A DNA stretch of 64,000 nucleotides, taken from positions 49,538,333 through 49,602,332 of the forward strand of contig OY282560.1 of the NCBI GenBank assembly GCA_958295665.1, given 5' to 3'. This document shows, in pieces, positions 33,201 to 46,800 of the stretch. The stretch is from Tipula vernalis. Its lineage: Eukaryota > Arthropoda > Insecta > Diptera > Tipulidae. Within the stretch, counting starts at the first letter, position 1. Each line of letters begins with the position of its first letter. The notes under the pieces were generated by a model that was not told the origin of the DNA, ran no database searches, and saw only the letters and a program-made list of their open reading frames with translations. Position numbers and translations under genes: made by a program.

Positions 33201-36200
33201 AGGTTTCGGGACCTGTAATTGCTGTGACAATTTTCATTTTGATTGCTCGATTATTTCTAAACATTTCTTAGAAAATTCAATTTTATTGAAAATTAACTGT
33301 GCTATAGCCCACAAGTTTTTGGGCGGCAAAAATCTAAAATGGTCCGATTACGATGATTGATACCTCTATCAATAGGTTTCGGGACCTGTAATTGCTGTGA
33401 CAATTTTCATTTTGATTGCTCGATTATTTCTAAACATTTCTTAGAAAATTCAATTTTATTGAAAATTAACTGTGCTATAGCCCACAAGTTTTTGGGCGGC
33501 AAAAATCTAAAATGGTCCGATTACGATGGTTGATACCTCTATCAATAGGTTTCGGGACCTGTAATTGCTGTGACAGTTTTCATTTTGATTGCTCGATTAT
33601 TTCTAAACATTTCTTAGAAAATTCAATTTTATTGAAAATTAACTGTGCTATAGCCCACAAGTTTTTGGGCGGCAAAAATCTAAAATGGTCCGATTACGAT
33701 GATTGATACCTCTATCAATAGGTTTCGGGACCTGTAATTGCTGTGACAATTTTCATTTTGATTGCTCGATTATTTCTAAACATTTCTTAGAAAATTCAAT
33801 TTTATTGAAAATTAACTGTGCTATAGCCCACAAGTTTTTGGGCGGCAAAAATCTAAAATGGTCCGATTACGATGGTTGATACCTCTATCAATAGGTTTCG
33901 GGACCTGTAATTGCTGTGACAATTTTCATTTTGATTGCTCGATTATTTCTAAACATTTCTTAGAAAATTCAATTTTATTGAAAATTAACTGTGCTATAGC
34001 CCACAAGTTTTTGGGCGGCAAAAATCTAAAATGGTCCGATTACGATGATTGATACCTCTATCAATAGGTTTCGGGACCTGTAATTGCTGTGACAATTTTC
34101 ATTTTGATGGCTCGATTATTTCTAAACATTTCTTAGAAAATTCAATTTTATTGAAAATTAACTGTGCTATAGCCCACAAGTTTTTGGGCGGCAAAAATCT
34201 AAAATGGTCCGATTACGATGATTGATACCTCTATCAATAGGTTTCGGGACCTGTAATTGCTGTGACAATTTTCATTTTGATTGCTCGATTATTTCTAAAC
34301 ATTTCTTAGAAAATTCAATTTTATTGAAAATTAACTGTGCTATAGCCCACAAGTTTTTGGGCGGCAAAAATCTAAAATGGTCCGATTACGATGGTTGATA
34401 CCTCTATCAATAGGTTTCGGGACCTGTAATTGATGTGACAATTTTCATTTTGATTGCTCGATTTTTTCTAAACATTTCTTAGAAAATTCAATTTTATTGA
34501 AAATTAACTGTGCTATAGCCCACAAGTTTTTGGGCGGCAAAAATCTAAAATGGTCCGATTACGATATTTGATACCTCTATCAATAGGTTTCGGGACCTGT
34601 AATTGCTGTGACAATTTTCATTTTGATTACTCGATTATTTCTAAACATTTCTTAGAAAATTCAATTTTATTGAAAATTAACTGTGCTATAGCCCACAAGT
34701 TTTTGGGCGGCAAAAATCTAAAATGGTCCGATTACGATGATTGATACCTCTATCAATAGGTTTCGGGACCTGTGATTGCTGTGACAATTTTCATTTTGAT
34801 TGCTCGATTATTTCTAAACATTTCTTAGAAAATTCAATTTTATTGAAAATTAACTGTGCTATAGCCCACAAGTTTTTGGGCGGCAAAAATCTAAAATGGT
34901 CCGATTACGATGGTTGATACCTCTATCAATAGGTTTCGGGACCTGTAATTGCTGTGACAATTTTCATTTTGATTGCTCGATTATTTCTAAACATTTCTTA
35001 GAAAATTCAATTTTATTGAAAATTAACTGTGCTATAGCCCACAAGTTTTTGGGCGGCAAAAATCTAAAATGGTCCGATTACGATGGTTGATACCTCTATC
35101 AATAGGTTTCGGGACCTGTAATTGATGTGACAATTTTCATTTTGATTGCTCGATTATTTCTAAACATTTCTTAGAAAATTCAATTTTATTGAAAATTAAC
35201 TGTGCTATAGCCCACAAGTTTTTGGGCGGCAAAAATCTAAAATGGTCCGATTACGATGATTGATACCTCTATCAATAGGTTTCGGGACCTGTAATTGCTG
35301 TGACAATTTTCATTTTGATGGCTCGATTATTTCTAAACATTTCTTAGAAAATTCAATTTTATTGAAAATTAACTGTGCTATAGCCCACAAGTTTTTGGGC
35401 GGCAAAAATCTAAAATGGTCCGATTACGATGATTGATACCTCTATCAATAGGTTTCGGGACCTGTAATTGCTGTGACAATTTTCATTTTGATTGCTCGAT
35501 TATTTCTAAACATTTCTTAGAAAATTCAATTTTATTGAAAATTAACTGTGCTATAGCCCACAAGTTTTTGGGCGGCAAAAATCTAAAATGGTCCGATTAC
35601 GATGGTTGATACCTCTATCAATAGGTTTCGGGACCTGTAATTGATGTGACAATTTTCATTTTGATTGCTCGATTTTTTCTAAACATTTCTTAGAAAATTC
35701 AATTTTATTGAAAATTAACTGTGCTATAGCCCACAAGTTTTTGGGCGGCAAAAATCTAAAATGGTCCGATTACGATATTTGATACCTCTATCAATAGGTT
35801 TCGGGACCTGTAATTGCTGTGACAATTTTCATTTTGATTACTCGATTATTTCTAAACATTTCTTAGAAAATTCAATTTTATTGAAAATTAACTGTGCTAT
35901 AGCCCACAAGTTTTTGGGCGGCAAAAATCTAAAATGGTCCGATTACGATGATTGATACCTCTATCAATAGGTTTCGGGACCTGTGATTGCTGTGACAATT
36001 TTCATTTTGATTGCTCGATTATTTCTAAACATTTCTTAGAAAATTCAATTTTATTGAAAATTAACTGTGCTATAGCCCACAAGATTTTGGGCGGCAAAAA
36101 TCTAAAATGGTCCGATTACGATGATTGATACCTCTATCAATAGGTTTCGGGACCTGTAATTGCTGTGACAATTTTCATTTTGATTGCTCGATTATTTCTA

Positions 36201-37830
36201 AACATTTCTTAGAAAATTCAATTTTATTGAAAATTAACTGTGCTATAGCCCACAAGTTTTTGGGCGGCAAAAATCTAAAATTGTCCGATTACGATGATTG
36301 ATACCTCTATCAATAGGTTTCGGGACCTGTGATTGCTGTGACAATTTTCATTTTGATTGCTCGATTATTTCTAAACATTTCTTAGAAAATTCAATTTTAT
36401 TGAAAATTAACTGTGCTATAGCCCACAAGATTTTGGGCGGCAAAAATCTAAAATGGTCCGATTACGATGATTGATACCTCTATCAATAGGTTTCGGGACC
36501 TGTAATTGCTGTGACAATTTTCATTTTGATTGCTCGATTATTTCTAAACATTTCTTAGAAAATTCAATTTTTTGAAAATTAACTGTGCTATAGCCCACAA
36601 GTTTTTGGGCGGCAAAAATCTAAAATGGTCCGATTACGATGATTGATACCTCTATCAATAGGTTTCGGGACCTGTAATTGCTGTGACAATTTTCATTTTG
36701 ATTGCTCGATTATTTCTAAACATTTCTTAGAAAATTCAATTTTATTGAAAATTAACTGTGCTATAGCCCACAAGATTTTGGGCGGCAAAAATCTAAAATG
36801 GTCCGATTACGATGATTGATACCTCTATCAATAGGTTTCGGGACCTGTAATTGCTGTGACAATTTTCATTTTGATTGCTCGATTATTTCTAAACATTTCT
36901 TAGAAAATTCAATTTTATTGAAAATTAACTGTGCTATAGCCCACAAGTTTTTGGGCGGCAAAAATCTAAAATGGTCCGATTACGATGATTGATACCTCTA
37001 TCAATAGGTTTCGGGACCTGTAATTGCTGTGACAATTTTAATTTTGATTGCTCGATTATTTCTAAACATTTCTTAGAAAATTCAATTTTATTGAAAATTA
37101 ACTGTGCTATAGCCCACAAGTTTTTGGGCGGCAAAAATCTAAAATGGTCCGATTACGATGGTTGATACCTCTATCAATAGGTTTCGGGACCTGTAATTGC
37201 TGTGACAATTTTCATTTTGATTGCTCGATTATTTCTAAACATTTCTTAGAAAATTCAATTTTATTGAAAATTAACTGTGCTATAGCCCACAAGTTTTTGG
37301 GCGGCAAAAATCTAAAATGGTCCGATTACGATGATTGATACCTCTATCAATAGGTTTCGGGACCTGTAATTGCTGTGACAATTTTCATTTTGATTGCTCG
37401 ATTATTTCTAAACATTTCTTAGAAAATTCAATTTTATTGAAAATTAACTGTGCTATAGCCCACAAGTTTTTGGGCGGCAAAAATCTAAAATGGTCCGATT
37501 ACGATGGTTGATACCTCTATCAATAGGTTTCGGGACCTGTAATTGCTGTGACAATTTTCATTTTGATTGCTCGATTATTTCTAAACATTTCTTAGAAAAT
37601 TCAATTTTATTGAAAATTAACTGTGCTATAGCCCACAAGTTTTTGGGCGGCAAAAATCTAAAATGGTCCGATTACGATGATTGATACCTCTATCAATAGG
37701 TTTCGGGACCTGTAATTGCTGTGACAATTTTCATTTTGATGGCTCGATTATTTCTAAACATTTCTTAGAAAATTCAATTTTATTGAAAATTAACTGTGCT
37801 ATAGCCCACAAGTTTTTGGGCGGCAAAAAT
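30231..37830 (+). repeat. Array zone 3: 173-bp monomers with 10- and 7-monomer duplications
   Basis: Most monomers carry GATTGATA after ACGAT. Shared rare variants show block duplications. GATTTTTTCTAAAC occurs near 32730, 34460 and 35671, and GATGGCTCG near 32376, 34106 and 35317; the steps are 1,730 bp (10x173) and 1,211 bp (7x173). The ATTTGATA monomers at 34550 and 35761 are also 1,211 apart. A CACAAGATTTT variant is common here. The last 168-bp monomer lies near 30436, at the left edge. Confidence 0.88.
31923..32003 (+). repeat. Dyads of the satellite monomer (one example)
   Basis: Three dyads shown at one monomer junction. GCCCA (31923-31927) pairs with TGGGC (31936-31940). ATTGATA (31972-31978) pairs with TATCAAT (31983-31989) around CCTC. 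AGGT (31990-31993) pairs with ACCT (32000-32003) around TTCGGG, with outer CAAT/ATTG extending that stem. A fourth, TTCAAT-TTT-ATTGAA, lies later in the monomer. They recur in nearly every copy. Confidence 0.8.
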
Positions 37831-40800
37831 CTAAAATGATCCGATTACGATGATTGATACCTCTATCAATAGGTTTCGGGACCTGTAATTGCTGTGCCAA
37901 TTTTCATTTTGATTGCTCGATTATTTCTAAACATTTCTTAGAAAATTCAATTTAATTGAAAATCAACTGTGCTATAGCCCACAAGTTTTTGGGCGGCAAA
38001 AATCTAAAATGATCCGATTACGATGATTGATACCTCTATCAATAGGTTTCGGGACCTGTAATTGCTGTGCCAATTTTCATTTTGATTGCTCGATTATTTC
38101 TAAACATTTCTTAGAAAATTCAATTTTATTGAAAATCAACTGTGCTATAGCCCACAAGTTTTTGGGCGGCAAAAATCTAAAATGATCCGATTACGATGAT
38201 TGATACCTCTATCAATAGGTTTCGGGACCTGTAATTGCTGTGACAATTTTCATTTTGATTGCTCGATTATTTCTAAACATTTCTTAGAAAATTCAATTTT
38301 ATTGAAAATTAACTGTGCTATAGCCCACAAGTTTTTGGGCGGCAAAAATCTAAAATGGTCCGATTACGATGATTGATACCTCTATCAATAGGTTTCGGGA
38401 CCTGTAATTGATGTGACAATTTTCATTTTGATTGCTCGATTATTTCTAAACATTTCTTAGAAAATTCAATTTTATTGAAAATCAACTGTGCTATCGCCCA
38501 CAAGTTTTTGGGCGGCAAAAATCTAAAATGATCCGATTACGATGATTGATACCTCTATCAATAGGTTTCGGGACCTGTAATTGCTGTGACAATTTTCATT
38601 TTGATTGCTCGATTATTTCTAAACATTTCTTAGAAAATTCAATTTTATTGGAAATCAACTGTGCTATAGCCCACAAGTTTTTGGGCGGCAAAAATCTAAA
38701 ATGGTCCGATTACGATGATTGATACCTCTATCAATAGGTTTCGGGACCTGTAATTGCTGTGCCAATTTTCATTTTGATTGCTCGATTATTTCTAAACATT
38801 TCTTAGAAAATTCAATTTTATTGAAAATCAACTGTGCTATAGCCCACAAGTTTTTGGGCGGCAAAAATCTAAAATGATCCGATTACGATGATTGATACCT
38901 CTATCAATAGGTTTCGGGACCTGTAATTGCTGTGACAATTTTCATTTTGATTGCTCGATTATTTCTAAACATTTCTTAGAAAATTCAATTTTATTGAAAA
39001 TTAACTGTGCTATAGCCCACAAGTTTTTGGGCGGCAAAAATCTAAAATGGTCCGATTACGATGATTGATACCTCTATCAATAGGTTTCGGGACCTGTAAT
39101 TGCTGTGACAATTTTCATTTTGATTGCTCGATTATTTCTAAACATTTCTTAGAAAATTCAATTTTATTGAAAATCAACTGTGCTATAGCCCACAAGTTTT
39201 TGGGCGGCAAAAATCTAAAATGATCCGATTACGATGATTGATACCTCTATCAATAGGTTTCGGGACCTGTAATTGCTGTGACAATTTTCATTTTGATTGC
39301 TCGATTATTTCTAAACATTTCTTAGAAAATTCAATTTTATTGAAAATTAACTGTGCTATAGCCCACAAGTTTTTGGGCGGCAAAAATCTAAAATGGTCCG
39401 ATTACGATGATTGATACCTCTATCAATAGGTTTCGGGACCTGTAATTGATGTGACAATTTTCATTTTGATTGCTCGATTATTTCTAAACATTTCTTAGAA
39501 AATTCAATTTTATTGAAAATCAACTGTGCTATCGCCCACAAGTTTTTGGGCGGCAAAAATCTAAAATGATCCGATTACGATGATTGATACCTCTATCAAT
39601 AGGTTTCGGGACCTGTAATTGCTGTGACAATTTTCATTTTGATTGCTCGATTATTTCTAAACATTTCTTAGAAAATTCAATTTTATTGAAAATCAACTGT
39701 GCTATAGCCCACAAGTTTTTGGGCGGCAAAAATCTAAAATGGTCCGATTACGATGATTGATACCTCTATCAATAGGTTTCGGGACCTGTAATTGATGTGC
39801 CAATTTTCATTTTGATTGCTCGATTATTTCTAAACATTTCTTAGAAAATTCAATTTTATTGAAAATCAACTGTGCTATAGCCCACAAGTTTTTGGGCGGC
39901 AAAAATCTAAAATGGTCCGATTACGATGATTGATACCTCTATCAATAGGTTTCGGGACCTGTAATTGATGTGACAATTTTCATTTTGATTGCTCGATTAT
40001 TTCTAAACATTTCTTAGAAAATTCAATTTTATTGAAAATCAACTGTGCTATATAGCCCACAAGTTTTTGGGCGGCAAAAATCTAAAATGATCCGATTACG
40101 ATGATTGATACCTCTATCAATAGGTTTCGGGACCTGTAATTGCTGTGACAATTTTCATTTTGATTGCTCGATTATTTCTAAACATTTCTTAGAAAATTCA
40201 ATTTTATTGAAAATCAACTGTGCTATAGCCCACAAGTTTTTGGGCGGCAAAAATCTAAAATGATCCGATTACGATGATTGATACCTCTATCAATAGGTTT
40301 CGGGACCTGTAATTGCTGTGACAATTTTCATTTTGATTGCTCGATTATTTCTAAACATTTCTTAGAAAATTCAATTTTATTGAAAATTAACTGTGCTATA
40401 GCCCACAAGTTTTTGGGCGGCAAAAATCTAAAATGGTCCGATTACGATGATTGATACCTCTATCAATAGGTTTCGGGACCTGTAATTGATGTGACAATTT
40501 TCATTTTGATTGCTCGATTATTTCTAAACATTTCTTAGAAAATTCAATTTTATTGAAAATCAACTGTGCTATAGCCCACAAGTTTTTGGGCGGCAAAAAT
40601 CTAAAATGATCCGATTACGATGATTGATACCTCTATCAATAGGTTTCGGGACCTGTAATTTCTGTGCCAATTTTCATTTTGATTGCTCGATTATTTCTAA
40701 ACATTTCTTAGAAAATTCAATTTTATTGAAAATCAACTGTGCTATAGCCCACAAGTTTTTGGGCGGCAAAAATCTAAAATGATCCGATTACGATGATTGA

Positions 40801-43800
40801 TACCTCTATCAATAGGTTTCGGGACCTGTAATTGCTGTGACAATTTTCATTTTGATTGCTCGATTATTTCTAAACATTTCTTAGAAAATTCAATTTTATT
40901 GAAAATTAACTGTGCTATAGCCCACAAGTTTTTGGGCGGCAAAAATCTAAAATGGTCCGATTACGATGATTGATACCTCTATCAATAGGTTTCGGGACCT
41001 GTAATTGATGTGACAATTTTCATTTTGATTGCTCGATTATTTCTAAACATTTCTTAGAAAATTCAATTTTATTGAAAATCAACTGTGCTATAGCCCACAA
41101 GTTTTTGGGCGGCAAAAATCTAAAATGATCCGATTACGATGATTGATACCTCTATCAATAGGTTTCGGGACCTGTAATTGCTGTGCCAATTTTCATTTTG
41201 ATTGCTCGATTATTTCTAAACATTTCTTAGAAAATTCAATTTTATTGAAAATCAACTGTGCTATAGCCCACAAGTTTTTGGGCGGCAAAAATCTAAAATG
41301 ATCCGATTACGATGATTGATACCTCTATCAATAGGTTTCGGGACCTGTAATTGCTGTGCCAATTTTCATTTTGATTGCTCGATTATTTCTAAACATTTCT
41401 TAGAAAATTCAATTTTATTGAAAATCAACTGTGCTATAGCCCACAAGTTTTTGGGCGGCAAAAATCTAAAATGATCCGATTACGATGATTGATACCTCTA
41501 TCAATAGGTTTCGGGACCTGTAATTGCTGTGCCAATTTTCATTTTGATTGCTCGATTATTTCTAAACATTTCTTAGAAAATTCAATTTTATTGAAAATTA
41601 ACTGTGCTATAGCCCACAAGTTTTTGGGCGGCAAAAATCTAAAATGATCCGATTACGATGATTGATACCTCTATCAATAGGTTTCGGGACCTGTAATTGC
41701 TGTGCCAATTTTCATTTTGATTGCTCGATTATTTCTAAACATTTCTTAGAAAATTCAATTTTATTGAAAATCAACTGTGCTATAGCCCACAAGTTTTTGG
41801 GCGGCAAAAATCTAAAATGGTCCGATTACGATGATTGATACCTCTATCAATAGGTTTCGGGACCTGTAATTGCTGTGACAATTTTCATTTTGATTGCTCG
41901 ATTATTTCTAAACATTTCTTAGAAAATTCAATTTTATTGAAAATTAACTGTGCTATAGCCCACAAGTTTTTGGGCGGCAAAAATCTAAAATGGTCCGATT
42001 ACGATGATTGATACCTCTATCAATAGGTTTCGGGACATGTAATTGATGTGACAATTTTCATTTTGATTGCTCGATTATTTCTAAACATTTCTTAGAAAAT
42101 TCAATTTTATTGAAAATCAACTGTGCTATAGCCCACAAGTTTTTGGGCGGCAAAAATCTAAAATGATCCGATTACGATGATTGATACCTCTATCAATAGG
42201 TTTCGGGACCTGTAATTGCTGTGCCAATTTTCATTTTGATTGCTCGATTATTTCTAAACATTTCTTAGAAAATTCAATTTTATTGAAAATCAACTGTGCT
42301 ATAGCCCACAAGTTTTTGGGCGGCAAAAATCTAAAATGATCCGATTACGATGATTGATACCTCTATCAATAGGTTTCGGGACCTGTAATTGCTGTGCCAA
42401 TTTTCATTTTGATTGCTCGATTATTTCTAAACATTTCTTAGAAAATTCAATTTTATTGAAAATCAACTGTGCTATAGCCCACAAGTTTTTGGGCGGCAAA
42501 AATCTAAAATGATCCGATTACGATGATTGATACCTCTATCAATAGGTTTCGGGACCTGTAATTGCTGTGACAATTTTCATTTTGATTGCTCGATTATTTC
42601 TAAACATTTCTTAGAAAATTCAATTTTATTGAAAATTAACTGTGCTATAGCCCACAAGTTTTTGGGCGGCAAAAATCTAAAATGGTCCGATTACGATGAT
42701 TGATACCTCTATCAATAGGTTTCGGGACCTGTAATTGATGTGACAATTTTCATTTTGATTGCTCGATTATTTCTAAACATTTCTTAGAAAATTCAATTTT
42801 ATTGAAAATCAACTGTGCTATAGCCCACAAGTTTTTGGGCGGCAAAAATCTAAAATGATCCGATTACGATGATTGATACCTCTATCAATAGGTTTCGGGA
42901 CCTGTAATTGCTGTGCCAATTTTCATTTTGATTGCTCGATTATTTCTAAACATTTCTTAGAAAATTCAATTTTATTGAAAATCAACTGTGTTATAGCCCA
43001 CAAGTTTTTGGGCGGCAAAAATCTAAAATGATCCGATTACGATGATTGATACCTCTATCAATAGGTTTCGGGACCTGTAATTGCTGTGACAATTTTCATT
43101 TTGATTGCTCGATTATTTCTAAACATTTCTTAGAAAATTCAATTTTATTGAAAATTAACTGTGCTATAGCCCACAAGATTTTGGGCGGCAAAAATCTAAA
43201 ATGGTCCGATTACGATGATTGATACCTCTATCAATAGGTTTCGGGACCTGTAATTGATGTGACAATTTTCATTTTGATTGCTCGATTATTTCTAAACATT
43301 TCTTAGAAAATTCAATTTTATTGAAAATCAACTGTGCTATAGCCCACAAGTTTTTGGGTGGCAAAAATCTAAAATGATCCGATTACGATGATTGATACCT
43401 CTATCAATAGGTTTCGGGACCTGTAATTGCTGTGCCAATTTTCATTTTGATTGCTCGATTATTTCTAAACATTTCTTAGAAAATTCAATTTTATTGAATA
43501 TCAACTGTGCTATAGCCCACAAGTTTTTGGGCGGCAAAAATCTAAAATGATCCGATTACGATGATTGATACCTCTATCAATAGGTTTCGGGACCTGTAAT
43601 TGCTGTGACAATTTTCATTTTGATTGCTCGATTATTTCTAAACATTTCTTAGAAAATTCAATTTTATTGAAAATTAACTGTGCTATAGCCCACAAGTTTT
43701 TGGGCGGCAAAAATCTAAAATGGTCCGATTACGATGATTGATACCTCTATCAATAGGTTTCGGGACCTGTAATTGATGTGACAATTTTCATTTTGATTGC

Positions 43801-46800
43801 TCGATTATTTCTAAACATTTCTTAGAAAATTCAATTTTATTGAAAATCAACTGTGCTATAGCCCACAAGTTTTTGGGCGGCAAAAATCTAAAATGATCCG
43901 ATTACGATGATTGATACCTCTATCAATAGGTTTCGGGACCTGTAATTGCTGTGCCAATTTTCATTTTGATTGCTCGATTATTTCTAAACATTTCTTAGAA
44001 AATTCAATTTTATTGAAAATCAACTGTGCTATAGCCCACAAGTTTTTGGGCGGCAAAAATCTAAAATGATCCGATTACGATGATTGATACCTCTATCAAT
44101 AGGTTTCGGGACCTGTAATTGCTGTGCCAATTTTCATTTTGATTGCTCGATTATTTCTAAACATTTCTTAGAAAATTCAATTTTATTGAAAATCAACTGT
44201 GCTATAGCCCACAAGTTTTTGGGCGGCAAAAATCTAAAATGATCCGATTACGATGATTGATACCTCTATCAATAGGTTTCGGGACCTGTAATTGCTGTGA
44301 CAATTTTCATTTTGATTGCTCGATTATTTCTAAACATTTCTTAGAAAATTCAATTTTATTGAAAATTAACTGTGCTATAGCCCACAAGTTTTTGGGCGGC
44401 AAAAATCTAAAATGGTCCGATTACGATGATTGATACCTCTATCAATAGGTTTCGGGACCTGTAATTGCTGTGACAATTTTCATTTTGATTGCTCGATTAT
44501 TTCTAAACATTTCTTAGAAAATTCAATTTTATTGAAAATTAACTGTGCTATAGCCCACAAGTTTTTGGGCGGCAAAAATCTAAAATGGTCCGATTACGAT
44601 GATTGAAACCTCTATCAATAGGTTTCGGGACCTGTAATTGCTGTGCCAATTTTCATTTTGATTGCTCGATTATTTCTAAACATTTCTTAGAAAATTCAAT
44701 TTTATTGAAAATCAACTGTGCTATAGCCCACAAGTTTTTGGGCGGCAAAAATCTAAAATGATCCGATTACGATGATTGATACCTCTATCAATAGGTTTCG
44801 GGACCTGTAATTGCTGTGACAATTTTCATTTTGATTGCTCGATTATTTCTAAACATTTCTTAGAAAATTCAATTTTATTGAAAATTAACTGTGCTATAGC
44901 CCACAAGTTTTTGGGCGGCAAAAATCTAAAATGGTCCGATTACGATGATTGATACCTCTATCAATAGGTTTCGGGACCTGTAATTGCTGTGCCAATTTTC
45001 ATTTTGATTGCTCGATTATTTCTAAACATTTCTTAGAAAATTCAATTTTATTGAAAATTAACTGTGCTATAGCCCACAAGTTTTTGGGCGGCAAAAATCT
45101 AAAATGGTCCGATTACGATGATTGATACCTCTATCAATAGGTTTCGGGACCTGTAATTGCTGTGCCAATTTTCATTTTGATTGCTCGATTATTTCTAAAC
45201 ATTTCTTAGAAAATTCAATTTTATTGAAAATCAACTGTGCTATAGCCCACAAGTTTTTGGGTGGCAAAAATCTAAAATGATCCGATTACGATGATTGATA
45301 CCTCTATCAATAGGTTTCGGGACCTGTAATTGCTGTGACAATTTTCATTTTGATTGCTCGATTATTTCTAAACATTTCTTAGAAAATTCAATTTTATTGA
45401 AAATTAACTGTGCTATAGCCCACAAGTTTTTGGGCGGCAAAAATCTAAAATGGTCCGATTACGATGATTGATACCTCTATCAATAGGTTTCGGGACCTGT
45501 AATTGCTGTGACAATTTTCATTTTGATTGCTCGATTATTTCTAAACATTTCTTAGAAAATTCAATTTTATTGAAAATCAACTGTGCTATAGCCCACAAGT
45601 TTTTGGGCTGCAAAAATCTAAAATGATCCGATTACGATGATTGATACCTCTATCAATAGGTTTCGGGACCTGTAATTGCTGTGCCAATTTTCATTTTGAT
45701 TGCTCGATTATTTCTAAACATTTCTTAGAAAATTCAATTTTATTGAAAATCAACTGTGCTATAGCCCACAAGTTTTTGGGCGGCAAAAATCTAAAATGAT
45801 CCGATTACGATGATTGATACCTCTATCAATAGGTTTCGGGACCTGTAATTGCTGTGACAATTTTCATTTTGATTGCTCGATTATTTCTAAACATTTCTTA
45901 GAAAATTCAATTTTATTGAAAATCAACTGTGCTATAGCCCACAAGTTTTTGGGCGGCAAAAATCTAAAATGGTCCGATTACGATGATTGATACCTCTATC
46001 AATAGGTTTCGGGACCTGTAATTGATGTGACAATTTTCATTTTGATTGCTCGATTATTTCTAAACATTTCTTAGAAAATTCAATTTTATTGAAAATCAAC
46101 TGTGCTATAGCCCACAAGTTTTTGGGCGGCAAAAATCTAAAATGATCCGATTACGATGATTGATACCTCTATCAATAGGTTTCGGGACCTGTAATTGCTG
46201 TGCCAATTTTCATTTTGATTGCTCGATTATTTCTAAACATTTCTTAGAAAATTCAATTTTATTGAAAATCAACTGTGCTATAGCCCACAAGTTTTTGGGC
46301 GGCAAAAATCTAAAATGATCCGATTACGATGATTGATACCTCTATCAATAGGTTTCGGGACCTGTAATTGCTGTGACAATTTTCATTTTGATTGCTCGAT
46401 TATTTCTAAACATTTCTTAGAAAATTCAATTTTATTGAAAATCAACTGTGCTATAGCCCACAAGTTTTTGGGCGGCAAAAATCTAAAATGATCCGATTAC
46501 GATGATTGATACCTCTATCAATAGGTTTCGGGACCTGTAATTGCTGTGCCAATTTTCATTTTGATTGCTCGATTATTTCTAAACATTTCTTAGAAAATTC
46601 AATTTTATTGAAAATCAACTGTGCTATAGCCCACAAGTTTTTGGGCGGCAAAAATCTAAAATGATCCGATTACGATGATTGATACCTCTATCAATAGGTT
46701 TCGGGACCTGTAATTGCTGTGCCAATTTTCATTTTGATTGCTCGATTATTTCTAAACATTTCTTAGAAAATTCAATTTTATTGAAAATCAACTGTGCTAT

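Noticed and set aside
19879..37134. 66-codon minus-strand ORFs (MPPKNLWAIAQ) in the satellite
   Set aside because: Same reason; they appear only when a monomer has particular single-base states, such as ACAATTTCC.
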